Of a stretch of DNA of 64,000 nt, positions 1 to 7,533 are shown piece after piece. Under the pieces are notes generated by a model. That model was not told the origin of the DNA. It saw only the letters and a program-made list of their open reading frames with translations, and did no database searches. Origin of the DNA: Atrina japonica (taxonomy: Eukaryota; Mollusca; Bivalvia; Pterioida; Pinnidae); assembly GCA_030159075.1 (NCBI GenBank), contig BROG01000451.1, forward strand, positions 397,501 to 461,500, in the 5' to 3' direction. Position 1 is the first letter of the stretch. Each line of letters begins with the position of its first letter. The position numbers and the translations under genes are program-made.

Positions 1-776
1 ATCATCGTCTTGCGGTAGAGCATGATCTCGTTGAAGTAATAGACGTGCTGACCCGCGTAACTCTGTCTGATGCTGCGAGCGAGATGCTCGTCGGTGATTT
101 GCTCGAACTCCAACGCGATGTTGGACACATTGTAACTCGTCTTTTTTATCGGCATCGTCATCGTCCGTCGAGACGACGTGTACGGCGTTGTTAAACGTCA
201 GCATGTATTCCAATCGATCTTGTAACCCCTCTTGATAAAAGGGTTCGCTCGTCTCCAAGATTTCGAAGTCCAGGGGGAATGCAAAAAGCGGTTCTTGAAC
301 GCCGCACCGATCTCGTAGTATTCGTTACTATCGAGAGGCATTGCATAGTTGATGGGTTTTGCTCTTAGTTTGTTGAGATCGTCGCTCTGTATTCCCTGAT
401 AGACCATGTTACGTCGTTCCGTCTTCCAAAGATCGTTGTAGACGAAGAATTTATCGGCATCGTTGATGGTTTGAACGGTGTTCCCCGAGATCTTCACCTC
501 GATCGTCTTGACGATGTTACGCCCCAGATTATTATAAACACTTGTTTTGGAGAGGTCGCCGCCGGCCACGGCGACTTCCATGTCGAAGCACAGTTTCGCG
601 GTGCGAGGGACGATGACGTCGTTATCGCTCAGATTGGGAAAGCGAACCGTCAACGTATGGTTTTCTGTGATGCTCGAAGGATTGTGGGTAATGGAGACCT
701 TTTGGCGTATACCCTTCACGCCGAAGGGTGTGCGCAATTTCCTATTAGGATCGAGAATATGTCCGTAATTTATCAT
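1..776 (-). pseudogene. Major capsid protein, N-terminal part, frameshifted and cut by window edge
   Basis: The first open segment (198-776) gives 192 residues with the features of the Polinton double jelly-roll major capsid protein: a strand-rich start, then a TVRFPNLSDNDVIVP segment at about residues 43-57, then NNLGRNIVKTIEVKISG and DLWKTERRN. The similarity continues in a second frame from about 280 down to 145 and in a third from about 145 to position 1, so two single-base breaks are present, one beside an A5 run and one at a T6 run. The C-terminal half lies outside the window. The protein would form the hexagonal capsid lattice. The start ATG at 774-776 directly follows an AT-rich divergent spacer. 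Family assignment rests on motif recognition. Whether the breaks are real or consensus errors cannot be told here. Confidence 0.8.
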
Positions 777-831
777 CTTTTTTTCTATTACGTAATAAAA
801 AATTTAAAGCGTTTTATAAAAAAACACAACA
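777..831. promoter_or_regulatory. Divergent intergenic promoter region (55 bp)
   Basis: A short, very AT-rich spacer separates the divergent capsid gene (minus) and the 832 gene (plus). It holds a T-run next to the capsid start, the palindrome TTACGTAA, and a TATAAAAAAA stretch about 15 bp before the plus-strand ATG. Both genes must be driven from this spacer, which leaves almost no untranslated leader. No host-type promoter elements are visible beyond the TATA-like run. Confidence 0.5.
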
Positions 832-2055
832 ATGGCCGATGCATTTACCTTCGATAATCCGACGTACGACGACGACAATAATGTCGTTGACGATGATGAA
901 GAAGAATACAGTCCCGAACCGTATAAGGATGATAACGTCGATGAAAATACGGAGCAGTCGGATGGTTATAAATTTCCAGACGTGCCTGTTACACCTCAAG
1001 AAGATCAACTAGGGCGATTAGAATTGGGTAAAACAGTCGATAGATGGAAAAAAGACTTCGGTGTGCCCGATAATGACTTAGAATTTAATCAAGATGATAA
1101 GGGTTTTTATGCAAAGTGGCGCGGTGAGTGGATTAGATTAACATACGAAAAAAAATCCTAAGAAATTCCTGGCTGTGGGAACGTTGAAAAAACACGGTCT
1201 CGCATTCCTCGAAGCTCTGGGTAAAAAAGATATCAGACCGAATGTAACGAAGGTCAAACGCAACCTCGAGAGTAACTTCGAATCCATCGAGATGAAAGAA
1301 AAAACCAGCGTGAAGCAATTGGAGGTCGACGGAGAGAGATTGTCTAACAGTATAGAGGATTTAAACCGCGTACTACCCCACGAGAGAACTGTTGGGTCTA
1401 GATAAGAGTCTGCGAACCGTTCGCGGCACGTTGCTCGTCCAAGAAGCTAAGAGAGTGGAGTTGAAACCGCACGTTATCGCAGTGGCAGGAAGACCTGAAA
1501 AATCATCCCGACGACCGGGAACGCATCGAGAGGGAGATCTCCAAGACGCGAGGCGAATTGGACGCCGTGAACGAGAGCGTCGACATCCTCAAGGGACATC
1601 TAAAGTCGCAACTGACCGCCATCAAAGAATCGATCGCGAGGTTGCTGGACGACAACGTTCCGTTGCGAGAACGGATCGCCGACCTGTTCAGGGAACAGGG
1701 TATCACCATCTTAAGCGTCCTGACGGCGATCGGCATGACGATAGGTTTCTTGGTCGAATTGCTCCTTCCCGGGACGAGCACGCCATCACCCACACCACCC
1801 TCCAAACCTCCCCACAAGGAGGGAGGAGTGAAAGAATGGATCAAGAAACAGCTGGACGCGATCGGTAAATTGCTTGCGAGACTGGCCTCTAAATTCGGCG
1901 AGGCGTTACCCGGCATCTTGGGTGCCATCGTGTCCTGGATCTTGTCGACGCTCGGCAAGACGGCGATGTGGTTGGGAGAACATCTGTGGGTCTTGGGCAT
2001 GATCGTCGTCGGCTGGTTGTTAACGAAACTCGACGAAGACCAGAAAAGAAAGTAA
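832..2055 (+). pseudogene. Polinton conserved amphipathic/membrane protein, frameshifted
   Basis: Successive open segments in three frames read as one gene of about 400 codons: 832-1161 (109 aa, acidic start with MADAFTFDNPTYD), 1175-1405 (helical), a bridge near 1400-1550, and 1558-2055 (165 aa). Breaks fall near 1150 (at an A8 run), 1395 and 1500-1550; all three move the frame the same way. The last segment has a coiled-coil-like start, a hydrophobic stretch at residues 49-72, a Thr/Pro-rich linker at 73-85 and two more hydrophobic stretches at 117-133 and 143-157. It ends in charged residues. I recognise this layout as a recurrent gene of invertebrate Polintons, but its function is not known to me; a membrane or virion-internal role is a guess. 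Its 3' end overlaps the convergent gene by 36 bp. Confidence 0.6.
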
Positions 2056-3087
2056 CGATAGAGCCAAGACGGCCGTCTTCTGATCCTCGTGATCGTCTGA
2101 CGGCGGCTTGTCCTGTAACGCTGACGGCGGTGGTGTGATCTCTACGGGAGGTGGTGATGTGATCTCTACGGGAGGAGGTTTATCCCTCGCGAACGTTTTC
2201 GCGTTGAGGTCGACGTTCGTTCCGGGTGTCGTGGTGTCGGGAGCGATCAAGATCTCGTTATTGTAATTGGCGATGTTCTTGCCGATGTTCAGCTCCATGT
2301 TGCTGGGCAGCATGTAGAGTCCCGGATGGACGACGTAGTCGAGCTTGGAATTGGCGTACTTCAGACAGTCTTCGTAGCGCGAGATGTCGGCGGGTAGGTC
2401 GAGCGGTCGGTTGATGGCGTCCTCGACGTTGACCAGGAACTGCTTCTGGGCGTCCAGCGACGTGGCACCGGCGTCCACGATCGAGGCCCTCGTCTCCCCC
2501 TGCGAGCCCAGGATCGCCCAGGCGAAGACCCGGATGGACGCGTCCAGTCTGGCCAGACCCGGAAGCGTGAAGCCCTCCGGTCGGTTCGCGATGAAGGTGG
2601 ACCACTTCGTGTTATATTTCCCGAAGATGGTCCCCTTGATCTTCCAGTCCGCGTCGACTGGCACCCAGAATTCGCGACAGATCCGCTGGTACGCCGACGC
2701 GTCGACGTTGTTCGTGAAGTGCTCGAAGTCGGCGTCGCTGGGTAAGGGGGCGGCGATCTCCTGCAGGATCCTTCTGATCTGATAATAGATGTGGAACCGG
2801 AAGAACGACTTGGACAGGTGGTCGTTTCCCATGTCCAGCGTCACGCCGCATCCGGTCGTGGCGCACCACACCGCGAAATTCAGCTGGTTTTGCCAGAATC
2901 CCTCGATGGGATGCCGGTACCACCGCTCCAGCATGGTGTAGTACTTCGACGTGCCGTCCTCGAAGACGTCCGGGTTGTCGTACTTGACGAAGATGTTCTC
3001 GAACGACGCGCGAAACTTTTCTTCTTCGTTGACGTAGACGTCGAACGACGACAGATCTAGATTCTCTCTATACTCGTAGACGTTCAT
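2020..3087 (-). CDS. Polinton conserved protein with Pro-rich stalk and C-terminal hydrophobic tail
   Basis: An intact 355-residue frame. The long N-terminal domain (about 1-290) is rich in aromatic residues (RWYRHPIEGFWQNQLNFAVW at about 51-70) and looks globular. It is followed by a Pro-rich stalk at about 298-325 with a repeated PPPVEIT, then a short charged region and a final hydrophobic segment (about 338-354) ending in a single Arg, as in tail-anchored proteins. I recognise it as a conserved Polinton gene of unknown function; capsid-associated or membrane-associated roles both fit. The ATG at 3085-3087 follows an A-rich leader and faces the divergent 3129 gene across 41 bp. Its last 36 bp overlap the convergent 832-2055 gene. 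It is the longest uninterrupted frame among the putative structural genes. Confidence 0.75.
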   Translation of the reverse strand: MNVYEYRENLDLSSFDVYVNEEEKFRASFENIFVKYDNPDVFEDGTSKYYTMLERWYRHPIEGFWQNQLNFAVWCATTGCGVTLDMGNDHLSKSFFRFHIYYQIRRILQEIAAPLPSDADFEHFTNNVDASAYQRICREFWVPVDADWKIKGTIFGKYNTKWSTFIANRPEGFTLPGLARLDASIRVFAWAILGSQGETRASIVDAGATSLDAQKQFLVNVEDAINRPLDLPADISRYEDCLKYANSKLDYVVHPGLYMLPSNMELNIGKNIANYNNEILIAPDTTTPGTNVDLNAKTFARDKPPPVEITSPPPVEITPPPSALQDKPPSDDHEDQKTAVLALSLLSFLVFVEFR

Positions 3088-3128
3088 TCTCTTTTTTAAG
3101 TTTAAGATTTATTAATATTAAAAACAAC
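3088..3128. promoter_or_regulatory. 41-bp bidirectional promoter region
   Basis: The only spacer between two divergent genes. It is almost pure A/T, with TTAATATTAAAAACAAC before the plus-strand ATG and, read on the minus strand, CTTAAAAAAGAGA before the other ATG. The symmetry of A-rich leaders on both sides matches the other gene starts in the element. Confidence 0.5.
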
Positions 3129-3791
3129 ATGTTCTATCTCGTGACGGATATCGAAAAACCCGTCAAACTCTCTCGTTACATCGACAACGCGAACGGCGGG
3201 TGGTGCGTGAGCGCCAAGTCCGTCCGTCTTTACAACGGGTTGTACAACGTCAAGAAAGACGTGGAGATACGCTACGCCAAAAGGGGTGACAGACCCAAAG
3301 TCCAAAACGTGCACGCCGGGTCGTACACCTTCACCGACCTACGACGAATTCTCGCGAAATACTTCGACAAGGTGTTCCTGGACAAGACCACCATGAGGGT
3401 GAGAATCGACGGGTCGGGCAGCACGGCGGTGGTGCTTCCGTCGGAACTCGGCAAGATTCTAGGCATCGACGAGAACGCGTATCTCCACGGCACCATCGTC
3501 CCGAGCAACAGCATCAACCTGCAGCCGGTGGAACTCGTCAACGTCCATCTCGACGAGTTGGATGAGGGCGGGAGAGAGACGGCAAGGCGACGGACATCCT
3601 CGCGTCCCTACCCTGTCCCAACGTGAAATTTTTCCGAGTTGTACGAAAAAGATATAGTCAATCCCGTGTTCCTGTCTTTGAGACGGGATCGCATCTCGGA
3701 AGTGACGATACGTCTCAAGGACGAGAAAGGCAAACCCATCGACAATCACGGTCAATCCGTTCACGTTCTATTGGAATTTAAGAAATTCTAA
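3129..3791 (+). CDS. Polinton conserved beta-rich protein, putative minor capsid (two compensating frame breaks)
   Basis: The main frame (3129-3626) starts MFYLVTDIEKPVKLSRYIDN and gives about 150 residues of mixed strand/helix. Just after a LDELDEGG segment the similarity moves to another frame (about 3565-3630) and then returns to the first frame (about 3633-3791), ending in the hallmark run of two strands around GKPIDNHGQSVHVLLEF. The TGA at 3624-3626 lies only in the displaced stretch. The gene would encode about 220 residues. A beta-rich C-terminus of this kind is typical of a recurrent Polinton structural protein, so a minor capsid or penton-like role is plausible but not proven. It sits upstream of two further plus-strand genes with 15 and 26 bp spacers. 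Confidence 0.6.
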
Positions 3792-3806
3792 AAATAAAAA
3801 AGGAAA

Positions 3807-4223
3807 ATGTCTAGATCGGGATTCTATTGGGAAGACGTGGAAAGGGAAGAACTGGTGGAGGACCTGAACGAGAGACTCTTCAAAGACCTCAACGACGCCA
3901 AAGAGGAGATCACCGCGTTGGTCAAAAACCGTCGCATCATGAACACCTTCCAATTCGAAGTGAATAAAAACGGAAGACTCCGTCCCGTACAGGGCACGAC
4001 GATGTTGTTCGACGGTCACGTCATCCGTCTGGGTCTCTTGGGCGAACTGGACGTGACGCTGGTGCTGAACGACGTGGAATACAGGACCTTCAAGACCAAG
4101 GCCGGTGAGATCGTCCCGCTGAATCCGCCGTTGCGAGTGACGGCGGGCGACGTCCTCAACTTCGCCGTGAACAAAGGATCGAAATCGGGCTCCGTCAACG
4201 GCGTCGTCGTTCTCGACGTATAA
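3807..4223 (+). CDS. Small beta-rich virion-type protein, unknown function
   Basis: An intact 138-residue frame. Residues 1-42 are charged and probably helical. Residues 45-138 alternate hydrophobic and polar residues in short strands (GHVIRLGLLGELDVTLVLN; PLRVTAGDVLNFAVNKGS), which suggests a single beta-sandwich or jelly-roll. There is no signal peptide or membrane segment. The ATG follows AAAAATAAAAAAGGAAA, 15 bp after the previous stop. Position within the putative structural genes makes a penton or spike-base protein possible; this is inference only, and I do not recognise the family with certainty. Confidence 0.6.
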   Translation: MSRSGFYWEDVEREELVEDLNERLFKDLNDAKEEITALVKNRRIMNTFQFEVNKNGRLRPVQGTTMLFDGHVIRLGLLGELDVTLVLNDVEYRTFKTKAGEIVPLNPPLRVTAGDVLNFAVNKGSKSGSVNGVVVLDV

Positions 4224-4249
4224 AAAAACTTTTAAATTAAAAACAAAAG

Positions 4250-4834
4250 ATGAGTAACAACAACAAAGAGGTATTGTATCCGACGTTAGAACCCGATCCG
4301 CAAGAGTATCGTCTCCGACGGATCGGCGAGATCGAGCAGACGTTCAGACGAGAGATCGAGACGCGGAAGAGCGTGCACAAGAAGTACAAACGGTTAATCA
4401 ACACCGCGGACGGGGTAGACGGAGCATTGATCACGGGGAGTGTAGTGTGCGGAGGGTTGGGATTCGCCCTCCCCATCGTGGGATTACCCTTACAGATCGT
4501 GGCCGTCACCGTGGGCTCCGTGGGACTGGTCTTGAAGGGCATCCGGCGTGTGCTGCTGAAGAAATCGGAGAAACATCTCAAAATCGTCAAACTGGCCGAG
4601 AGTAAACTGAATTCCATCGAGGATCTGGTGAGTCGCGCACTGGAAGACGGGAAGATCTCGGCGGAGGAATTCGCCACCGTGTCTCACGAACTGACCAAGT
4701 ATCGCGAGATGAAGGACAAGCTATACGCCAAATACAAAGCCGACGACGGGGTTAAAAAAGTCTCCGAACAAGAGACGAACGATCTGCGCGAACAGCTGCG
4801 TGCCCTTCTGGGCGAGAAATCGTCTTCTCGTTAA
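4250..4834 (+). CDS. Polinton conserved membrane/coiled-coil protein
   Basis: An intact 194-residue frame. A charged helix (about 20-50) leads into a Gly-rich double hydrophobic segment at about 59-97, rich in small residues (VVCGGLGFALPIVGLPL), followed by basic residues and long charged helices. At 131-141 a short LEDGKISAEEF resembles the second half of an EF-hand loop, but the full 12-residue calcium loop is not present. Related proteins occur in invertebrate Polinton-like elements and are usually called hypothetical. A membrane-inserting role in assembly or entry fits the hairpin-like hydrophobic pair but is inference. It ends at a hairpin shared with the convergent 4917-5234 gene. Confidence 0.65.
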   Translation: MSNNNKEVLYPTLEPDPQEYRLRRIGEIEQTFRREIETRKSVHKKYKRLINTADGVDGALITGSVVCGGLGFALPIVGLPLQIVAVTVGSVGLVLKGIRRVLLKKSEKHLKIVKLAESKLNSIEDLVSRALEDGKISAEEFATVSHELTKYREMKDKLYAKYKADDGVKKVSEQETNDLREQLRALLGEKSSSR

Positions 4835-4875
4835 ATTGTAGCATTATAAAACGATGAAAACACTGCTGCTCCTCG

Positions 4876-4920
4876 TTAACCGTAGATTTTTTTAAGACAG
4901 TCTTAAAAAAATCCGGTTAA
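4876..4920. terminator. Bidirectional hairpin between convergent genes
   Basis: An inverted repeat of about 21 bp per arm, with TTTTTTTAAGAC facing GTCTTAAAAAAA across a one-base centre and outer arms TTAACCG and CGGTTAA. It lies between the stop of the 4250 gene and the stop of the minus-strand 4917 gene and overlaps the latter. Its A/T-rich core would give a U-run on either strand, so a shared termination or 3'-end processing signal is likely. Confidence 0.55.
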
Positions 4921-5234
4921 ACTTCTTTCTTGGGACGTCTTCTTCTCCTCTTGCACCGCGGATGCGTCTTGTGCCACTCGTCTGCGCGTTCTTTTCCGCC
5001 GCACGCATAACACGTTTCGTATTTAGTGCTATCGGCCATCCATCTTCGGCAAGAGGTGCAATACTTCATCGTGTCGATGCCTTTCTCTTTCAAGTAGTTG
5101 TGGTGAATGCTACAAAACAACGAATTCACGACGACCGGATGCTTACACGGATAGTCTCTGCGCATGCGAGGCATTTGACACGCGAGTTTGACGTCGTCGG
5201 GCCAAGACACCAAGACTTGGTTACCCAACTGCAT
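4917..5234 (-). CDS. Small Cys/His-rich zinc-binding protein with basic tail
   Basis: A 105-residue frame with nine Cys and several His. The first cluster has CKHP and CSIHH; the second is a zinc-ribbon-like pair, YCTSC and CYACGG, about 18 residues apart. The last residues are strongly basic (RCKRRRRRPKKEV), suitable for nucleic-acid binding or nuclear import. It is the only minus-strand gene between the 3129 and 8193 plus-strand genes. A transcription-regulator or nucleic-acid-binding role is inferred from composition. The start at 5234 is the first ATG of the frame; no clear A-rich leader precedes it, so the start is less certain. Confidence 0.55.
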   Translation of the reverse strand: MQLGNQVLVSWPDDVKLACQMPRMRRDYPCKHPVVVNSLFCSIHHNYLKEKGIDTMKYCTSCRRWMADSTKYETCYACGGKERADEWHKTHPRCKRRRRRPKKEV

Positions 5235-5361
5235 GCACGTTATCTCTCCCCAACATCTGTTTTAGGCCGCGTTCGGTAAACACCTTGTCCAGTAAAATAA
5301 AACATTTTTTATTTATATATCTATTGTTTAAGTGTTTTAACAAATTTTTTTACGTTAAGAA
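5235..5361. promoter_or_regulatory. Divergent AT-rich intergenic region
   Basis: This spacer separates the minus-strand zinc-protein gene and the plus-strand 5362 gene. Its right two thirds are nearly pure A/T and contain an imperfect inverted repeat (TTGTTTAA with TTTTAACAA, about 5324-5345) just before the plus-strand ATG. Confidence 0.35.
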
Positions 5362-5514
5362 ATGAAACGTTTTACCGAGATGTTCTTGTTCGCGTTGCTC
5401 TCGTTCATCGTTTTATGGTGTTTACTCTTCTTATTCGCGATACTCTATCTATTACGTTTAGAACGTTATCATCGAACGGAACGATGGTTGAGACGACTTT
5501 TGCAAAAGATTTGA
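5362..5514 (+). CDS. 50-residue single-pass membrane protein
   Basis: A short frame: a brief basic start, one long hydrophobic segment (about residues 7-31) and a strongly basic tail (RLERYHRTERWLRRLLQK). The ATG follows GTTAAGAA, matching the A-rich leader of neighbouring genes, and the stop lies 39 bp before the next ATG. The layout is that of a small viral membrane protein with a cytosolic basic tail. No family recognised. Confidence is limited by length, but the context, composition and spacing support a real gene. Confidence 0.5.
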   Translation: MKRFTEMFLFALLSFIVLWCLLFLFAILYLLRLERYHRTERWLRRLLQKI

Positions 5515-5553
5515 AAATGGCATAAAGAAAATTTATACGTTATTAAAAAAAAC

Positions 5554-6228
5554 ATGGCATTCGTGACAGTCGAGAACTTTGACGTGAACAATTTAAGGGT
5601 GGGTGCTCATTACGTCGATAAGAAAGGGAAGCGTTATCAACGCGTTTACGTCGCGTATCAGTACCCGACAGGCGACGTGAAACCGTTAGTGATACGCACT
5701 ACCAAAACGGAGTCGTCCGGCTTGTGGCAATACGAGGACGGTTCCGATTATACTATGAAATTTAAATGCGGAAAAGAATTCGCCGCCATGTTGGAAAAGA
5801 TCGAGGCGTTCTTGAGGGAATCCATAGAAAAACTCGCAAAAACACTGAAAGAAAAAGGTAGAAAAACACCCGTGGATGTCAACGATATAGTCCTCGTGAA
5901 AACGGGTCAGAACGGTGACAAAGTGATCTACTCGAAAGTTAAACAGGGGGACAGAGACAAGCCTACTTTTTATAGAAAGAGAACGGCCGACGATCCGAAA
6001 GATAAACGTCCGCTCGTCGAAGTCGATCTTCACCAATACGAGAAAAAACGATGTCTGGCCATCGGTTCTTTACGCGTAGACAACGTTTACATCGCCAACA
6101 AAGAATCGACCGTATCCTTGCAAACTCTCTTACACCAGGTCGTCATCGTCAAAACGATCGACGTTGCTCCTCTACCGGATTTGGCCGACTGCGTAGAAGA
6201 CTTGGACTTGGAGTCCGACACGGAATAA
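5554..6228 (+). CDS. Conserved-looking 224-residue protein, possible single-stranded-DNA-binding protein
   Basis: An intact frame. Residues 1-75 form short strands (YQRVYVAYQYP, VKPLVIRTTK), a helix lies at about 76-105, more strands lie at 110-205, and the protein ends in an acidic tail (ADCVEDLDLESDTE). A beta-rich core with a charged acidic C-terminal tail is the general plan of many phage and viral ssDNA-binding proteins, which a protein-primed polymerase normally needs. That is the basis for the suggestion; I see no decisive motif and do not recognise the family. No membrane segment is present. The ATG follows TTAAAAAAAAC. The stop is embedded in a GAATAAATAAAT string that can double as a polyadenylation signal. 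Confidence 0.6.
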   Translation: MAFVTVENFDVNNLRVGAHYVDKKGKRYQRVYVAYQYPTGDVKPLVIRTTKTESSGLWQYEDGSDYTMKFKCGKEFAAMLEKIEAFLRESIEKLAKTLKEKGRKTPVDVNDIVLVKTGQNGDKVIYSKVKQGDRDKPTFYRKRTADDPKDKRPLVEVDLHQYEKKRCLAIGSLRVDNVYIANKESTVSLQTLLHQVVIVKTIDVAPLPDLADCVEDLDLESDTE

Positions 6229-6248
6229 ATAAATTAAAATGACAGTAT

Positions 6249-6278
6249 TTTTGTAAAAACGTAACGTTTTTTACAAAA
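6249..6278. terminator. Hairpin after the 5554 gene
   Basis: TTTTGTAAAAACGT is followed almost at once by ACGTTTTTTACAAAA, a near-perfect inverted repeat with a very short loop, 20 bp after the 6228 stop and 28 bp before the next ATG. It resembles the hairpins at the two convergent junctions, so it may be a 3'-end signal. Confidence 0.45.
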
Positions 6279-6305
6279 TATAAATAAAATGTATAAAAAA
6301 AAGAG

Positions 6306-6876
6306 ATGAACGTGGACGAGATACTAACGAACGTCGCTACCCGCCGCCGAGACGACGGTAGACGACTCGCTCAAAGATAGGTTATCGACCATCGTCGGAT
6401 CGGGACGAGCGCGTCACTTCCTGGGAAAAGACGTGACCGTCACCGACCTGAACAAGATGAACGACAAGGAACTGGACAATCTAAATCGTCTACTCAACGC
6501 GCGACTCGGCATGCGCATGAGTAAATCGATCGCCAATTCCGTCATCACGCTGTACACCCAGAGTCTAAAATATTTTTTCGATCTGCAGAACGAACCTAAA
6601 CTGATCGAAGAACTGAGCGAAGATCCCTTCCTCGACGCGGCCATCGGCGAAGCGTGCTGCTGCAGCCTGTTCTACCACTTCGGTTCCTACCTGGCCCCTC
6701 TCAGTCTCGCCGCCACGTCCAGTCGCTATATAACGGGATTTAAAAAATCGGAGGGAATAGAAAAAGGCGATGAATCCGGAAGAACTCCTAACGAAAAAGA
6801 ATCCGAAACGTCAAGAAGCGGGGAAGAAGGGAGCGCAAAAGAGGTGGAGTCGAAAAAGTCAGGACAGCAATGCTAA
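6306..6876 (+). CDS. Polinton conserved protein of unknown function (one frame break near its start)
   Basis: The ATG at 6306 follows an A-rich leader and reads MNVDEILTNVATRR. By about 6350 the similarity has moved by one base into the frame open from about 6352 to 6876. That frame has a charged, helical region (GKDVTVTDLNKMNDKELDNL), a short hydrophobic helix and a Cys-containing stretch (GEACCCSLFYHFGSYLAPLS). I recognise the helical core from other invertebrate Polintons but know no function. The Lys/Glu-rich last 45 residues overlap the 6770 gene in another frame and may not be part of the ancestral protein. Restoring order would need confirmation from reads. Confidence 0.55.
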
Positions 6877-7106
6877 TGGCCAGGATGGCAATGCTAATGG
6901 CAATGCTAATGGCCAGGATGGCAATGCTAATGGCAATGCTAATGGGCCAGGATAGCTGGAAATGGCTAGCGGTCGGCGGCGGACTCGCGGCCGTCGGAGT
7001 GGCGGTGGTGTTGTACAGGAAAAACCAACCGCAGCCGACACCTCCTCCTCTTCCAGAACCTAAAGAAGAAGAAGTCTCCAAATCCAATCCCCACGAAATG
7101 TATTAA
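6770..7106 (+). CDS. Small basic protein with Asn/Gly repeat and one membrane segment (one frame break)
   Basis: The ATG at 6770 lies inside the previous gene in another frame. The N-terminus is basic (KKNPKRQEAGKKGAQKRW). It runs into a tandem DNA repeat (6868-6953) coding Asn-Ala-Asn-Gly and Gln-Asp-Gly units. At a GGG run near 6947 the frame changes by one base; the continuing frame encodes WKWLAVGGGLAAVGVAVVLY, a clear membrane segment, then a Pro-rich and acidic tail ending at 7106. Basic head, low-complexity spacer and membrane anchor together form a layout I associate with small Polinton proteins of unknown function. The stop sits in TTAAATAAAAAT, which overlaps a polyadenylation-like signal. 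Confidence 0.55.
6868..6953 (+). repeat. In-gene 33-bp tandem repeat
   Basis: Two and a half copies of a 33-bp unit made of AATGCTAATGGC and CAGGATGGC words. The unit length is a multiple of three, so copy-number change keeps the frame and only alters the Asn/Gly spacer. The last copy has one extra G. Confidence 0.85.
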
Positions 7107-7113
7107 ATAAAAA

Positions 7114-7129
7114 TCTTTTCACTATAAAA
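7114..7129 (+). promoter_or_regulatory. TCTTTTCA-TATAAAA start motif before the 7130 gene
   Basis: TCTTTTCACTATAAAA directly abuts the ATG. Nearly the same string precedes the next two genes, so it is a shared transcription-start or leader motif of the element. Confidence 0.5.
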
Positions 7130-7294
7130 ATGTATAACGTGACACTGAGAACGTTCATGGACACGTCGATGTTTATGGCGTCGGGAATCCTCGCCACGAG
7201 TCTATTCGTTTACATGATCGCACAAGTAGTGGAAGCTAAAGTCCAACACATCCACCATCACGACTGTACCGAAGACGAAGAAGAAGAGGGTTAA
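7130..7294 (+). CDS. 54-residue membrane protein
   Basis: A short intact frame: a polar start (MYNVTLRTFMDTS), a hydrophobic segment at about residues 14-32 (MFMASGILATSLFVYMIAQ), a His-rich stretch (HIHHH) and an acidic end. I recognise the N-terminal half as a recurrent small Polinton gene. Function unknown; a small virion membrane protein or viroporin-like role is possible. It lies between two copies of the start motif with 23 and 26 bp spacers, which supports translation despite its size. Confidence 0.6.
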   Translation: MYNVTLRTFMDTSMFMASGILATSLFVYMIAQVVEAKVQHIHHHDCTEDEEEEG

Positions 7295-7302
7295 ATAATA
7301 AT

Positions 7303-7320
7303 TCTTTTCATATAAAAAAA
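7303..7320 (+). promoter_or_regulatory. TCTTTTCATATAAAAAAA start motif before the 7321 gene
   Basis: The motif runs straight into the ATG. It differs by only two or three bases from the motif before the 7534 gene. Confidence 0.5.
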
Positions 7321-7512
7321 ATGAGCGAAAAGGATTTGGTCAACACCGCGTATCACGAGACCGTCGGAATGGGAATAGAAAAAGACGACGCCGACTTTAA
7401 GGTGGACGACGAGGACGACAACCAACCCATGCTCTTCAGGATGAACACTTACTGCGACGAACTCTACAACACGAACAACGACACGACGGAGACGGTAAAA
7501 TCCGATAAATAA
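7321..7512 (+). CDS. 63-residue acidic protein sharing its N-terminus with the next gene
   Basis: The frame begins MSEKDLVNTAYHE and then becomes very acidic (KDDADFKVDDEDDNQP), ending in a Thr/Asn-rich tail. The leader and first twelve codons match those of the 7534 gene almost base for base, and weak nucleotide similarity goes on for about 20 bp more before the two diverge. This points to a local duplication in which one copy kept a hydrophobic/helical C-terminus and this one acquired or drifted to an acidic tail. No membrane segment and no recognised domain. Confidence 0.5.
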   Translation: MSEKDLVNTAYHETVGMGIEKDDADFKVDDEDDNQPMLFRMNTYCDELYNTNNDTTETVKSDK

Positions 7513-7515
7513 TAA

Positions 7516-7533
7516 TCCTTTTCATATAAAAAA
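7516..7533 (+). promoter_or_regulatory. Duplicated TCCTTTTCATATAAAAAA start motif before the 7534 gene
   Basis: Second copy of the leader found at 7303-7320, with one C for T and one fewer A. Confidence 0.5.

Noticed and set aside
1503..2000. 165-codon minus-strand frame opposite the 1558-2055 segment
   Set aside because: Shadow of the plus-strand gene, which has the coherent hydrophobic/charged pattern.
2258..2923. Reverse frames of 103 and 115 codons inside the 355-residue gene
   Set aside because: Arg/His-rich shadow frames of the real minus-strand gene.
4621..4680. Functional EF-hand in the 4250 protein
   Set aside because: Only the second half of a calcium loop is present; the first Asp/Asn ligands are missing.
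3807..6228. Programmed ribosomal frameshifting as the general cause of frame breaks in the element
   Set aside because: Breaks are too numerous, are scattered in nearly half the genes and lack a consistent slippery site; several neighbouring genes are intact.
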